A DNA stretch of 64,000 nt from Microbotryomycetes sp. JL201 (Eukaryota; Basidiomycota; Microbotryomycetes): the NCBI GenBank assembly GCA_033819885.1, contig JAQYUZ010000025.1, positions 1 to 64,000 on the forward strand, given 5' to 3'. The translations under genes were made by a program, and so were the position numbers. Under the pieces are notes generated by a model. It was not told the DNA's origin, made no database searches, and saw only the letters and a program-made list of their open reading frames with translations. How positions within the stretch are numbered: the first letter of the stretch is position 1; the number at the start of each line of letters is the position of its first letter. Of this stretch, positions 1 to 10,073 are shown one piece after another.

Positions 1-1180
1 AACAGTGCGATCAAGCCGGCTCCGATCGTGATCAAGCCCTCAGCTACATCGTCCCACTTCGTCAGCCTTTGCTCACGCCAAAGCAAGAAAGGTATTGTTT
101 TCCCACGAAACTCACCCCAGAAGATGATGCGCCATCCGCGGATCATGCCGAAGCCAGGGCAAGCGAGGAAACCGGATGCAAGCAATCCACCACAAGCTCC
201 GGACAACGGGGGGCGAACGTGATGTAGATACCGAGGCGGAAAGACAATTCCGAACGCTTCTTGTAGAAGCGAGAGAGGAAAAACGCCGTCATTGGGAAGA
301 AACCTGACTCCATAATGCCTACATTCCTCGAAGTCAGGCTCTGTCAAATTCTAGCCGCCCAAGTACCGCACGTACCGAGAAGGGTGCGGACGGCAACACC
401 TTGACCAAAAGTGCGAACACACGCCATGGCAAAGGACAAGACGCCGAAGAGTACGGTGATCGTGGCGAGGAAAGTTCCTGGTCCCATGAGTTTAGCGATA
501 TATGCTGCAAACGGCTCGGCAACAATGTATCCAATGTAGAAACATGTCAAGAGCAAATTGTAGCCGTAACCACCATAATCGGTTGGGCGCATGCCAAGAC
601 CGGCTTCGAGGCCAGCGATGCGCCTAAGGCAACGACGGTAAGCGAGCGTCACTCGAATCCCAGAATGATCTCGCGCTCACGCGTTGCCAATGTTCGTTCG
701 CTACCGAAACCGCACTCGTCAGTAAAGACGCTCCTCCCGGGCAAGCCCTTTCTGAAAGGAGCCAACTCACGTCCACGCTGCGAAGACACAGGATTAGTGA
801 TCCGTCTGGAACACGCTCGCGCGGATGAACCTCACTCACAAACACATGATGTAGCAGAACAAGACGCTGGGGAGAATCATGAGATCGAGCTTGCGTCTGG
901 CAAGAGCATTACGAAATTCAGCAGCGCGATCGGAGCAGATTCAGCCACTCTTGCTTGGACGTACACGAGCGCACGTTCGGCTTTCGGGTCAACTTCGACG
1001 AGGGCATGGCCGTGGATATCAGTTGCTGCCTGGCCGGATTGGGCGACGTCCTCAACTGTGTCCGAGTTGTCAGAATTTTGCGCTCGAGCCAGACCCGTGC
1101 AGCCAAAGTAAGGACTGACCGTTGTCGAGATGAAACTTTTCAATTTCCGAGTCAGTCCTGTTTAGCTCTGGTTTCGACAT
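1..1180 (-). CDS. MFS transporter, allantoate/Dal5-type permease, 3' end outside the window
   Basis: Plasma-membrane proton symporter of the anion:cation symporter (Dal5-like) branch of the major facilitator superfamily; substrates in this family are small organic anions or vitamins, so the substrate here is unknown. The start MSKPELNRTD at 1180 is chosen because splicing from it gives one continuous frame. Spliced exons read ALVRKLDLMILP, then VDRTNIGNARIAGLE (the family signature after TM1), then GYGYNLLLTCFYIGYIVAEP, RTLLG, and a TM4-5 block GIMESGFFPMTAFFLS ending RGWRIIFW. Two very small exons (681-700 and 771-777) are needed to encode the signature. The frame breaks once, at a run of six G on the plus strand (208-213); one more base there would restore the family sequence. 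This is either a homopolymer error or a real disabling change. Only the N-terminal part is visible, up to about TM6. Confidence 0.82.
681..700 (-). other. 20-nt microexon of the MFS gene
   Basis: Encodes R-T-N-I-G-N-A between an acceptor (ttcggtag) and a donor (gtgagc), and restores the MFS signature DRTNIGNARIAGLE across the junctions on both sides. Confidence 0.8.
771..777 (-). other. 7-nt microexon of the MFS gene
   Basis: Reads C GTG GAC on the minus strand. It is flanked by an acceptor (cttcgcag) and a donor (gtgagt). Joined to its neighbours it encodes F-V-D of the conserved motif CFVDRTNIGNA. Skipping it would lose the motif and the frame. Confidence 0.75.
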
Positions 1181-2026
1181 TGCGTTCTTGGACACAACAA
1201 GATGAGGGAGAAAGGATGTCACGAAGCAAGCCCGCGACGAAGCAAAATGGAGTCCCCGCGCTTGGCACAATGATCACCCCGCACGGGCAGTTCACAGTCG
1301 AATCTGCCATGTGATCTTCGCTGCCAAGGAATCGAGAGGTTCGGGGGCCCGGTGTATTGCGCGAACCGATCGCCCTCCCAGGCCCGTTCAATCCGGCTGA
1401 TAGTTGCAGGTCGGCTGAGAGACGGAACATCGAAAGTAGCGAGAGCGCTTGCGGTTAACAATTGCTTCAACAGGTTCTTTCTATCATATCCGACGAGTGG
1501 ATTTTTTTTGCCGCCTTTGTTATTGAAGAGTGCTAGATACACCACCGAGGGCGCGTAGCGCGACTCGAGAGTGCTACGATTTCGCTTTTAGTAGAGACCA
1601 AGATCCTCAGTCGGCGTTGAACTGCCATGGATTTTGCAACTATCTAGTGACACTGTTGCACGTGCCAAACTCTCCGACTTTTCGTGGAATTGAAGCGGCT
1701 CGCAAGCGCTCTAAAGAATGTGCTGCGGACGCGACGGCACCGGACCCTTTTCGCTCGGGCTTGCTTTGAATACACCGAACAAAGAATTGACGGAAACCGG
1801 AATTCCCCACATGTCAGAGCTAAGCCCTTCGTCGGCTAGCCCTTCGTCGGCTTGATTGTGACGCTGGTCACCCGGAATTGAGGTCAGCGCCACCAGCATT
1901 CGTGCGACGCCAGCGAAAGTGTCTCGCGAACATTCGCAAGGGACGAGTTGGTCTGTGGCAGGCTGTGTATGCAGACACAAGAGTTGCAAATATAAAAAAG
2001 CTTTACAAACGCTTTGAAGACTTGTG
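1181..2026. other. Intergenic, no gene seen
   Basis: Between the MFS start and the stop of the APC13-like gene. Open frames on both strands here show no family motif or plausible splice pattern. A 14-nt direct repeat (cccttcgtcggcta) occurs twice near 1829-1850. It probably holds the MFS promoter and the 3' UTR of the next gene. Confidence 0.5.
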
Positions 2027-2904
2027 TCAGGCAGTCGGACTATCTTCGTCGTGGTCACTGGGCGCGTCGCCAGCATTCTGACCCGCTGGCACCGCGGCGT
2101 CTGGGCCCCTCGCGCCCTCAATTGGATCTCCACCATGAGCTGCGCCAGATCTGGCTCCACCCGACGCGCTTGAACCAATGAAGCTCCCACCATCGTCTTC
2201 CGTTCCTTCTCTCCTCAGTATCCCGACCGCAGGGGCTCCTCTGACCACTTGATCAGGAGCAATCTCCATCCATCTCCGTTCCCTGGGCTCGCCGAAATTC
2301 GTTTGGGAAAATAATTGTCTCAACTGCAGATTGGATAGCGTTGTAGCCAAGCTGCCCGGGTTTGACGAAGTCGGCTTGTGAAAGAGGCTTGGTGGCGGCA
2401 AATTTGATCCACTTCCTGACAAAGTCGAGGGTAATCCAGAAGCGGCAGACAGGGTTGTAGAGAAGTGAAGTTTTGACGTATAAGGATTGCCGAACGGATA
2501 CGATGGATGAGTCGTCGAGGGCAAGACGGCTGCGCGTGAGATTAGATGTCAGCTCACATGGTCAACGATAAAAGGCGAACACGCACTGTCATCTTCTTCG
2601 TCTTGATAAGTCGGCATCAAGTGAGGTGCGATGTCGATGTCTGTACGCAAGCAACCGGCCAGGGTTCCGTCTCTTCTTAGCGTATGCTACAGTGCTCACG
2701 CGAGACGTGCCACCTCACCATCGTCAGGAAGTTCCCATCCTTCCGAGTCTTCCTGGTTGTCAAGCCACTGCAAGCTCGCGTTGACGCTCGCGTGCACGTA
2801 GCTAAATCGGTCGTCCTGCACGTCGGCACGAGCGCGCGTCTGCAGGTCAGCTCGACTCGCGCATTCACTCATGTCGATACCTTGCGCCCCAAACTCACGC
2901 TCAT
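2027..2904 (-). CDS. APC13: Anaphase-promoting complex subunit Apc13-like, with long C-terminal tail
   Basis: Apc13 is a small scaffold subunit that stabilises the TPR arm of the APC/C ubiquitin ligase in the nucleus. Splicing of four exons gives a start MSTRARADVQDDRFSYVHAS and then, across an intron, WELPDDDIDIAPHLMP followed by an acidic run (EEDD). This matches the family core (aromatic/His N-terminus, LPxDDIxxP...LP, acidic stretch). The first exon codes only for Met-Ser; its intron has a gtgagt donor and a ctgacctgcag acceptor, which is why I prefer the start at 2904 to the internal Met at 2872. After the core about 165 residues rich in Ser, Pro, Gly and Asp follow, far longer than usual for Apc13. 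The match rests on a short motif, so the identity is probable rather than certain. Confidence 0.55.
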
Positions 2905-3048
2905 GCGACGACGCGCTCGGTCGCAAAGTATTGGATAGGCAAGTTGAACAAAAGGTGAATTGTTTAATGCTGTATTCATTGATCATATTCCAAGCATCTC
3001 TACCCCGAAAAACATGCTACACGAAAGAAAAGTGAGAGTCTTGCATCC

Positions 3049-4990
3049 TCAGTCCGTCTTAGTGAGGGGATAGTAGACCGACTCTGGCTTCATCGTCTCT
3101 CCCTTTGCCAAGCGAGCCTCGCCCCACTTTTTCAGACGGATTGACTCGATCGCGATGAATCCAGTCGTCATCTCCGGAACAAAGTCACCAATGGCGTCCA
3201 TCGAGGACTGGTCAGCGTCGTACAAGTGCTCCGTGTCTGAAGACCGGCCCTCGATCGTCACGTTGCCACAGAACAATGAAAGGCGCACTCGGCCGTTGAC
3301 AGTCTCCTGGGATTTTTCGAGGCAGCTTTGAACAAACTCTCGCTCGGGGGAGAACCTGCATGAGAGCGTGCGTGAGTTGAGCCCGCTGACCTCGTAAAGG
3401 GCGGGCAGAGACGCGCAACGCACCAGAAACCGTTGTAGAGAATGTTGGACAGAGATGTCGTAACGAACGAATCACGCAATGATCGGACGTTACGATCGAC
3501 AGTCAAGCCCTCCAAGTCCATGTGCGCCTTGCGCAAGATGGTGGCGCCAGGCGTTTCGTAGCATCCACGCGATTTGACACCAATGAACCTGTTCTCGACA
3601 ATGTCGATACGTCCGACGCCGTGTCTGCGAGCGAGCTTGTTCAGCGTCAAAAAGATGGCGACGGGATCGGTGATTTTTTCGCCTTCGGTCGACGGCTTTG
3701 GCTCGGTGCCAGCAGGGTGGATCAACAACTCGACGGGAATTCCCTTCTTGAACGTGATTGAAATGCGCTCAGGTTGAGCAGGAGTCTTGTCGAGGTTGTT
3801 GGTCAGCTTCCACATGTCTGATGGCGGGGTCGTGTCGGGATCCTCGAGGATGCCGGCCTCGTACGAGATGTGGAACAAATTCTCGTCTACCAAGCGGGAT
3901 CGTTTCTTTCAGTTAACGCCTTAGTTTTAGGTTTGCAGGCAAGGCTTTACCTGTTGACCACGGCTTGGCTGCGGTCTGGAATACGGGGATGCCCTTTTCA
4001 GCTGCATAGTCGAGCAAGGCAGTACGACCGGCGAAGCGGTTGTAAAACACTAAGGCGGAAACAGGTTGTTGAGCCTGGTGTCGTGCAGCCCAAAAAGAGA
4101 TCTGCTTCACGTACCAGGGTCCCTCCACGGTGCAATGACCTTGATCTTGGGGTTCAAGGCGTAAAAGGCCAGCTCGAATCGAACCTGGTCGTTGCCCTTG
4201 CCGGTGCAGCCGTGCGACACGAACCTGGCAGCAATCAAACGTTCGATGAGCTAATGCGAGAAACTTAAGCGACACGAATCGCAATGAGCCTGTTTGACGC
4301 ACTGGCACTGTTCTTGCTCGACAATGTCCATCATGCCGCGAGCGATGACTGGGCGGGCAAGCGAAGTGCCGAGCAGGTAGACGCCCTGCGCGCAATTGAA
4401 AGTGTCACGTGTGAGGAGAACTGTCGCTATTGATCTGCCCAGCCTGACGTGAACCAGACTGACTTCGTAGATGGCATTGGCTTGGACTGCGGGGTAGACG
4501 AGGTGCTCGATAAACTCCTTGCGCAAGTCCTGCCAATAGGTCCGGCGCCGTCAGTGTTTGTGTTCTCGAGTCGAATAGATGTCAGTGATCTGCAGGACAG
4601 TCGGTCGCCGGGCTGCAGCCGGGACTTTTTTTTGGGGGGTAGACTGGCGTTGAGTCAAGCGCTGCGATCCGACCAACGCGACAGCAGAGGCCCACTGGCG
4701 TGGGGCGAGGGAGAGTGCAACGGGCGACGTACGACGCAAAAGAACTTTTTAGCTCCGATCGCAAGCGCCTTCTTCTCTGCGGCGGCAAAGTCTTCTTCTT
4801 GGCCGACGTCGGCCATGAACGCGACCACGTCGTAGCCCTCTTCGATCAGCCACGCAAGGATGCATGACGTGTCTGCAAGCGATTGATTGATGAGACAAGA
4901 GTCATTCCGGGGGGGCACACGTCCGTTTGACTGACCGAGGCCTCCAGAATAGGCGAGCAGGACGCGGCCGGCGGATCCAGGGGCGACCAT
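3049..4990 (-). CDS. ARG1: Argininosuccinate synthase
   Basis: Cytosolic enzyme that joins citrulline and aspartate with ATP to make argininosuccinate, the penultimate step of arginine synthesis. The first exon gives [18 protein letters not shown], continued by DTSCILAWL: the ATP-binding SGGLDTS loop is split by an intron. Further exons give the block around ADVGQEEDF, then [14 protein letters not shown], then the conserved [15 protein letters not shown], and a long exon with [28 protein letters not shown] and SRGCYETPG. The last exon ends PLTKTD. All expected family blocks are present in order with about six or seven introns. The start is 154 bp from the UTP7 start on the other strand, so the two genes share a very short divergent promoter. 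Confidence 0.95.
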
Positions 4991-5144
4991 GTTGGCTGCA
5001 TGAGTGATGGAGCCAGTCAGCAGCTGCGTGTGAGCGTGCCAAAGACGAGCGTCTGTTGCGTACGAATAGCGAGTGTATGCGAGCGAGGTGTGCGGTGAGA
5101 GCGAGAAAGCGTCGGTTGCGCTCAGGCGACAACGAAAAAGGACG

Positions 5145-7462
5145 ATGAGCGCGCCCGTTGCGAGCTCTTCCAAGCTCGATCACGGCGCCAGCGATGCTTC
5201 TCGTACAGCAGCCAACCACAAGCTGCCGCCCCAGCCAGGTGAGAGCGGGCGCGCGCGCATTGGCGTTCTGCGCCGAGCGCCGAGCGAAGAGTCGTTGCCG
5301 TCGTCGCACATGCTCATACATGGCCGTCCGCCTGCACGCAGACTATGTCCCACCAGCACAAAACATCAAAAAGTACATGTACTCGAAGCCAGCGATGCAG
5401 CAAAAGAACTTTTTGAGCCGCCAAAACTTGAAGCACTCTGGCTCAAACAAGAAGCTCGCACACCACCTCTCGCACCTGTCGTCAGCGGCACATGCCTCGT
5501 CTGCCAAGAGTTACGAGCACGACGACCTGCTCTTGCCGCAAGACAATGCCGGTTTGATCGAAGCTGAAGACGAGATGGAACGCACTTGGCGCGTCACACA
5601 GCAAGACATCATAGACAGCTCAGCCGTCGGAGCTGCCTCAAAATCGTTCAGCTTGAGCTTGACAGACTTTGGACCCTACGCCGTCGACTATACGCGCAAC
5701 GGCAGGCGAGTTTTGCGAGCGGGTTCTCCCCCTCGATCTCATTACGCCACCACCCTGACATGGTCACTGATCGTTCCTTCTGTTCGCACACACAGACACC
5801 TCGCAATTGCAGGTCGTAAAGGTCACGTCGGCACGTTCGACTGGCAATCAGGCAAGCTGCACACCGAGATCCAGCTGCGAGAGACTTGTCGCGCCATCAG
5901 GTGGCTGCACGACGAATCATTCTTTGCAGTCGCACAAAAAAAGTACGTCTACATCTACGACAAGGAAGGCCTCGAAGTGCACCAGCTGCGCGATCACGTC
6001 GAGGTGACACAGATGGAGTTTCTGCCGTACCACTTTCTCCTCGCCACTGTCGTAAGTGCCTGACTCGTGGACAGCGCGAGCGGATGCGGTCACTGAATGG
6101 CGCGGGTCGTGGCTTGTTTCAGGGAAATGCCGGTTTCCTCAAGTACCAAGACACCTCGACAGGCCAGCTCGTGGCTCAGCACCGGACAAAGCTCGGCGGC
6201 TGTCAAACGATGGCTCAGAACGCGCACAATGCTTTCATCAGTCTCGGTCATCAAAATGGCAAGTACAGCTTTGGATGAGCTACACAAGTATTGCATGGCT
6301 CATCTGCATCGGTTCCAGGTACTGTCACGCTATGGTCCCCGTCCGTGTCGCAAGCTCAGGTCCAATTGCTCGCGCACCGTGGACCCGTCTCGGCCATCGC
6401 GTACGACCCTTCGACGATGGGTACACGCATGGTGACTGCAGGCATCGACGGCACGGTCAAAGTTTGGGATACTCGCAAATGGGCCGTCTTGAACGAGTTC
6501 ATGTTCAAAAAGACGCCACAGGCCGTCTCGTTCAGTCAAAAAGGGCTGCTCGGCCTCGGCTGGGGGAATCACATCAGCGTCAGTATCCTCCGTCAACCTT
6601 TTACACTTAGGTAGATCTCGTCGAGTCGAGAAAGCTGATCCGTGTCCTCGCCCGTTGTACAGGTTTTTAACGATTTGCAGAAACCGGGACAAAACCCGAG
6701 AATGCCGCCGCCGCCTTACATGACCCATACGTTCCCTTCAACTCCAGTCAAAGACGTTCGCTTCTGCCCTTTTGAAGACGTTCTTGGAGTTGGTCACGCC
6801 TCTGGATTCACGTCGTTGATCGTACCAGGAGCTGGTGAAGCCAACTTTGATTCGTTGGAGGCTGATCCGTTTGAGGGCAAACGAAGAAGACGAGAACGTG
6901 AAGTCAATGCGTTGTTGGACAAGATCCCATTCGACATGATCACTCTTGATCCAAATTTGGTCGGCAAGCTAGATTCGAACGTCAAACACGCTTCTGAACG
7001 AGATCAAAACAGCAAGGTTGTTGGCAAAACAAAGGACGTGGCATTCGCAAGGAAAACTAGGGTTGATAGGCTGAAAACGACCGGCCAGGCTCAGTTGGAC
7101 GAGGACGAAAGTTCGGAAGAGGATGAAGAGGATCAAGACGAAGTTGCAAAGCGTGAACGACGATTGAAGAGAGAGGAACAGGCCGACAACAAGAAGCGAG
7201 CGAGGGGTCGCAATTCGTCTTTGAAAAAGATGTTGAGAAAGAGAAAGAGAAACGTGATTGATCCACAGACTGTACGTCGAACTTTGGCGACGGGCGCGCT
7301 TTGACCAGCTCACAAAAATCTTTGTTTACTGTCCGCCAGGTCGCAATCAAAGAAAAGATGGAGAGGCAGAGGCAGGCTGCCAAACAGTCCAAGAAGAATG
7401 CTTTGCTCGCAAAGTCTCAGGCGTCCGGACAGGCCGGCGCGTTGGATCGTTTCAAGTTTTAG
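5145..7462 (+). CDS. UTP7: U3 snoRNP/SSU processome protein Utp7 (WDR46/BING4)
   Basis: Nucleolar WD40 protein needed for 18S rRNA maturation. The start [14 protein letters not shown] is followed by an intron, then [20 protein letters not shown] repeats follow: [19 protein letters not shown]-type block [37 protein letters not shown] and [17 protein letters not shown]. The BING4 C-terminal domain is clear: [20 protein letters not shown], then [20 protein letters not shown] and [15 protein letters not shown] Lys/Arg/Glu-rich tail with acidic patch ends in LDRFKF, spliced in the last exon. At least five introns. It converges on the LAMTOR1-like gene with 98 bp between stop codons. Confidence 0.93.
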
Positions 7463-7560
7463 ACTGTAGCTTTTTCTGCATACCTTACACACACTTCATG
7501 TTGTCACAACAATGGCTCTTAAGGTAGACTTGTACACGGACACTTCCTCGTTCCCGTACA

Positions 7561-8769
7561 TTAGGATTGCTGCGCGCCGAGGTTGGCTACGATCGGTCCG
7601 ACTGGCTCGAGTTGGAACGTCTTGACGGACTCTTCCAGCTCAGCGAGCGCCTTCTTGAGCTTGTATGCAAACAAAAGTCAGTCCTTGCGTCGCGTTGCGT
7701 TTCAGCGCGCGAGTGCAAAATACGCTCACATCGGCACTCATTGTTTCGTTCGGGACGATGTCGCTGTCTCTGTTCTCTCTTGCGGTCTTGTACGAAGTAA
7801 CAGTACCGTTCCTGTCGTGCGGCGCGCCTTGATTTTCCTCGTTCTCTTCGGCATCGCTCTCTTCTCCGTCCTGATCTTCTGCCTCAACTGAGGCAGAGGC
7901 GCCCTGGTGCCTCAGAGGGGAAGGTTTCACCTCGCCCTTGAATGTCGTTGACCCTCTCGGCAATGTCTTTAGCGAATGAGCACTCATCGGTCTCTGCGGA
8001 GAAGGTTGACTCTGTAAAGTAGTCCGTCGAGACTTGCTGTTGGTGTCGTTTGCCGTGCCGTGAAATGCGTTTGCGAAACCTTGGACGTCAAACAGTGGTC
8101 CGAGGTGGACGACTTTGATTCTTTGTTGTCGATCAGTGTACGTCTCGTCGCCGTTGAATGTCGGTCTCCAAGACGCTATTCGTCGCTTTTCAGCGTGCTG
8201 GCGTTCGGGTGTGTGGTCGGCATCGCGGTGCGGTGGCGACGACGGACCGGATCGAGTCGGTGAAGTTGATCGTGACGAGAATGGGGACGCCTGACTGAAC
8301 GGTGCAGGTGCTTCAATATTGACGAACCGTCTAAGCGATGAAAGAAGCATGGACACAAAGTATCTGAGCTATGCAACTCGGTGGGGCCCTCGCAACGAGC
8401 CGAGCTTACTCTGCCGCCTTGTGCAGAATCTTGCGCAAAGCTTCTTGCTGCGCAGCTTGCTCCTCTGTCGTCTGTTTGGGTTGTCGTGCAGGTGCCCTGC
8501 GTTGATGTGTGCATGAAAGGCGAGTCCGCGTCAGTGGGACAAAGCAAGGTATGCGCCAATCTAGCACTGACTCTGGGATAATATCGGGATTGAGGAGAGC
8601 GGTGTGCTCGTCCACTTCGTGATGCTGCAAGGCGTTACTGGTCAGCGTCGAGCGAGCATGCAAAGTATGGCACGTCGGCTCGTCGCCCCGGTCCGATTGC
8701 TCAACTCACATCGTTGTATGTGTTGCCGGAGCCTAGGCAGCCACAGCACAGTTGCCACAGCGCTGCCAT
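7561..8769 (-). CDS. Ragulator/EGO complex subunit, LAMTOR1/Meh1-like
   Basis: Membrane-anchored scaffold that recruits Rag GTPases and TORC1 to the vacuole or late endosome. The N-terminus MAALWQLCCGCLG has a Cys cluster suited to palmitoylation. Three splices give TYNDHHEVDEHTALLNP, IIPEAPARQPKQTTEEQ and LRKILHKAAERFVNIEAP, the family's acidic-LL patch and amphipathic helix (compare the mammalian ILxKTAxxxIDVS region). After that comes a Ser/Pro-rich region with many SP and TP sites (about residues 85 to 230), an acidic Glu stretch, and a last exon LKKALAELEESVKTF. The tail makes this much longer than the yeast or human protein. The residue after Met is Ala, not the Gly needed for N-myristoylation. 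The start lies only 90 bp from the VPS28 start on the other strand. Confidence 0.7.
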
Positions 8770-8859
8770 ATACGCGGGCGTGTCCTGATCGAGCACGAGT
8801 GAAAGCGGGCGAGGTTGTCTTTCTGCGCGGTTCGTGTTCGCGCTCGGGCCTCGCCTGTC

Positions 8860-9958
8860 ATGGCCTCGATTAATTTGGACGAGGTCAGTCACTCCAGCAG
8901 AAGGTGCACACCTGCCATGCTCATTGTCAATCACACGTGCGTGCCTTGTAGGAGGTGCGGCTGTTCACGAGCAACGCGGACCGCGAGCGACTCGACGAAC
9001 TCGCGACTCTGTACGGCATCATCGTCAGCCTCGACTACCTTGAAAAAGCCTATGTCAGAGACTCGATTACGCAGAGCCAGTTGAGCTAGCGTACACGCAC
9101 GCGCGCGCGCTCTCTTGGCGACTGTTCGTGGTTGACATGACGACACCCGTCCGCAGGTATACGCCTGCATGTACGAGGCTGCTGGCTCAGTTCAAGACGA
9201 TCATGAAGCTCGTTGGCGATTCAATACCGAGCGTCACCGCTTTCATGTCTGAATACAGGGCATGTATATCTCTTATACGGTGGCGCGGATGGACTGGCAG
9301 CTGATCTGACCGCAAACGGACACTCGACAGATGGACTGCACTGCAGCTACTCACAGGCTACAAGTCGGCGTGCCAGCCACGGTCGAGCACAGCTCTGAAG
9401 AAGGCACCGAGGTGGCCAAATGGGTCGCCGAAACAACTCAGGTGCGTGCGCGAGCGTTCATGTACTACCAAGTCCGAGTTCTCAGTGCTTTCATCTACAG
9501 AACTTTATCACGCTTATGGACGCCATCAAGCTCAAGCTGCGAGCGAAAGATCAATTGCACCCGCTATTGACAGACTTGATGAGCGGTTATACCCGGTTCA
9601 AGAACAGTAATGAATGGGAAGGCAGACCGAAAATATTGCACTGGTGAGGCCTGAACAGTCGATAATGGCCTTGTTTGCTTGCTGATGAGCTTTCGCTCTC
9701 GACGCAGGCTCATCACCCTAAACCAAATGAGAGCGAGCGAAGAGATCACTGAAGAACAATCGCGGCAGGTCAGTGGTCTAGCTTTTCTCCTCGTCAGACA
9801 TGCGTCCCAAATACTGATGTCCTGAGTTGCTCACAGCTCTTGTTTGACGTCGAGAACGCTTATTCCGAGTTGGTCGAGACTCGCTCTCATACTTGGAAAG
9901 ATCATGCTAATCTGATAAACGATACAGATTTTTCCGCTCATTGTCCGCTGGCAAGTGA
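8860..9958 (+). CDS. VPS28: ESCRT-I subunit Vps28
   Basis: Component of ESCRT-I on endosomes; its N-terminal domain binds Vps23 and Vps37, and its C-terminal four-helix domain binds ESCRT-II. Spliced exons give MASINLDEEVRLFTSNADRE, ATLYGIIVSLDYLEKAYVRD, TQSQYTPACTRLLAQFK, EYRMDCTAATHRLQVGVP and a C-terminal domain with FITLMDAIKLKLRAKDQLHP, then LLFDVENAYSEFFRSL, the family's typical end. The EYR-MDC junction at 9260-9330 needs a GC donor, and two other introns use gttg donors. Length and domain order are normal for the family. The stop is 115 bp from the MRS2 stop on the opposite strand. Confidence 0.93.
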
Positions 9959-10073
9959 TGAAATCTTCAAGTATGTTGTTGTACTACAGACCATGGAAGG
10001 CCCATCACAAAACAAGAAGAGCAGTGTTTTACAACAACACACTGGGTTCCATAACACGCGAACGAGTGACTGT

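Noticed and set aside
880-960. A second frameshift in the MFS N-terminus
   Set aside because: A gtacgt donor and a ttgccag acceptor join ALV to RKLDLMILP in frame, so it is an intron.
401-1111. Plus-strand frame of 236 codons over the MFS gene
   Set aside because: Antisense shadow: the minus strand here splices to a conserved MFS sequence, while the plus frame has no motif.
1711-2193. Minus-strand 160-codon frame before the APC13-like gene
   Set aside because: It is another frame over the 3' end of that gene and the intergenic region, with no conserved sequence or splice partners.
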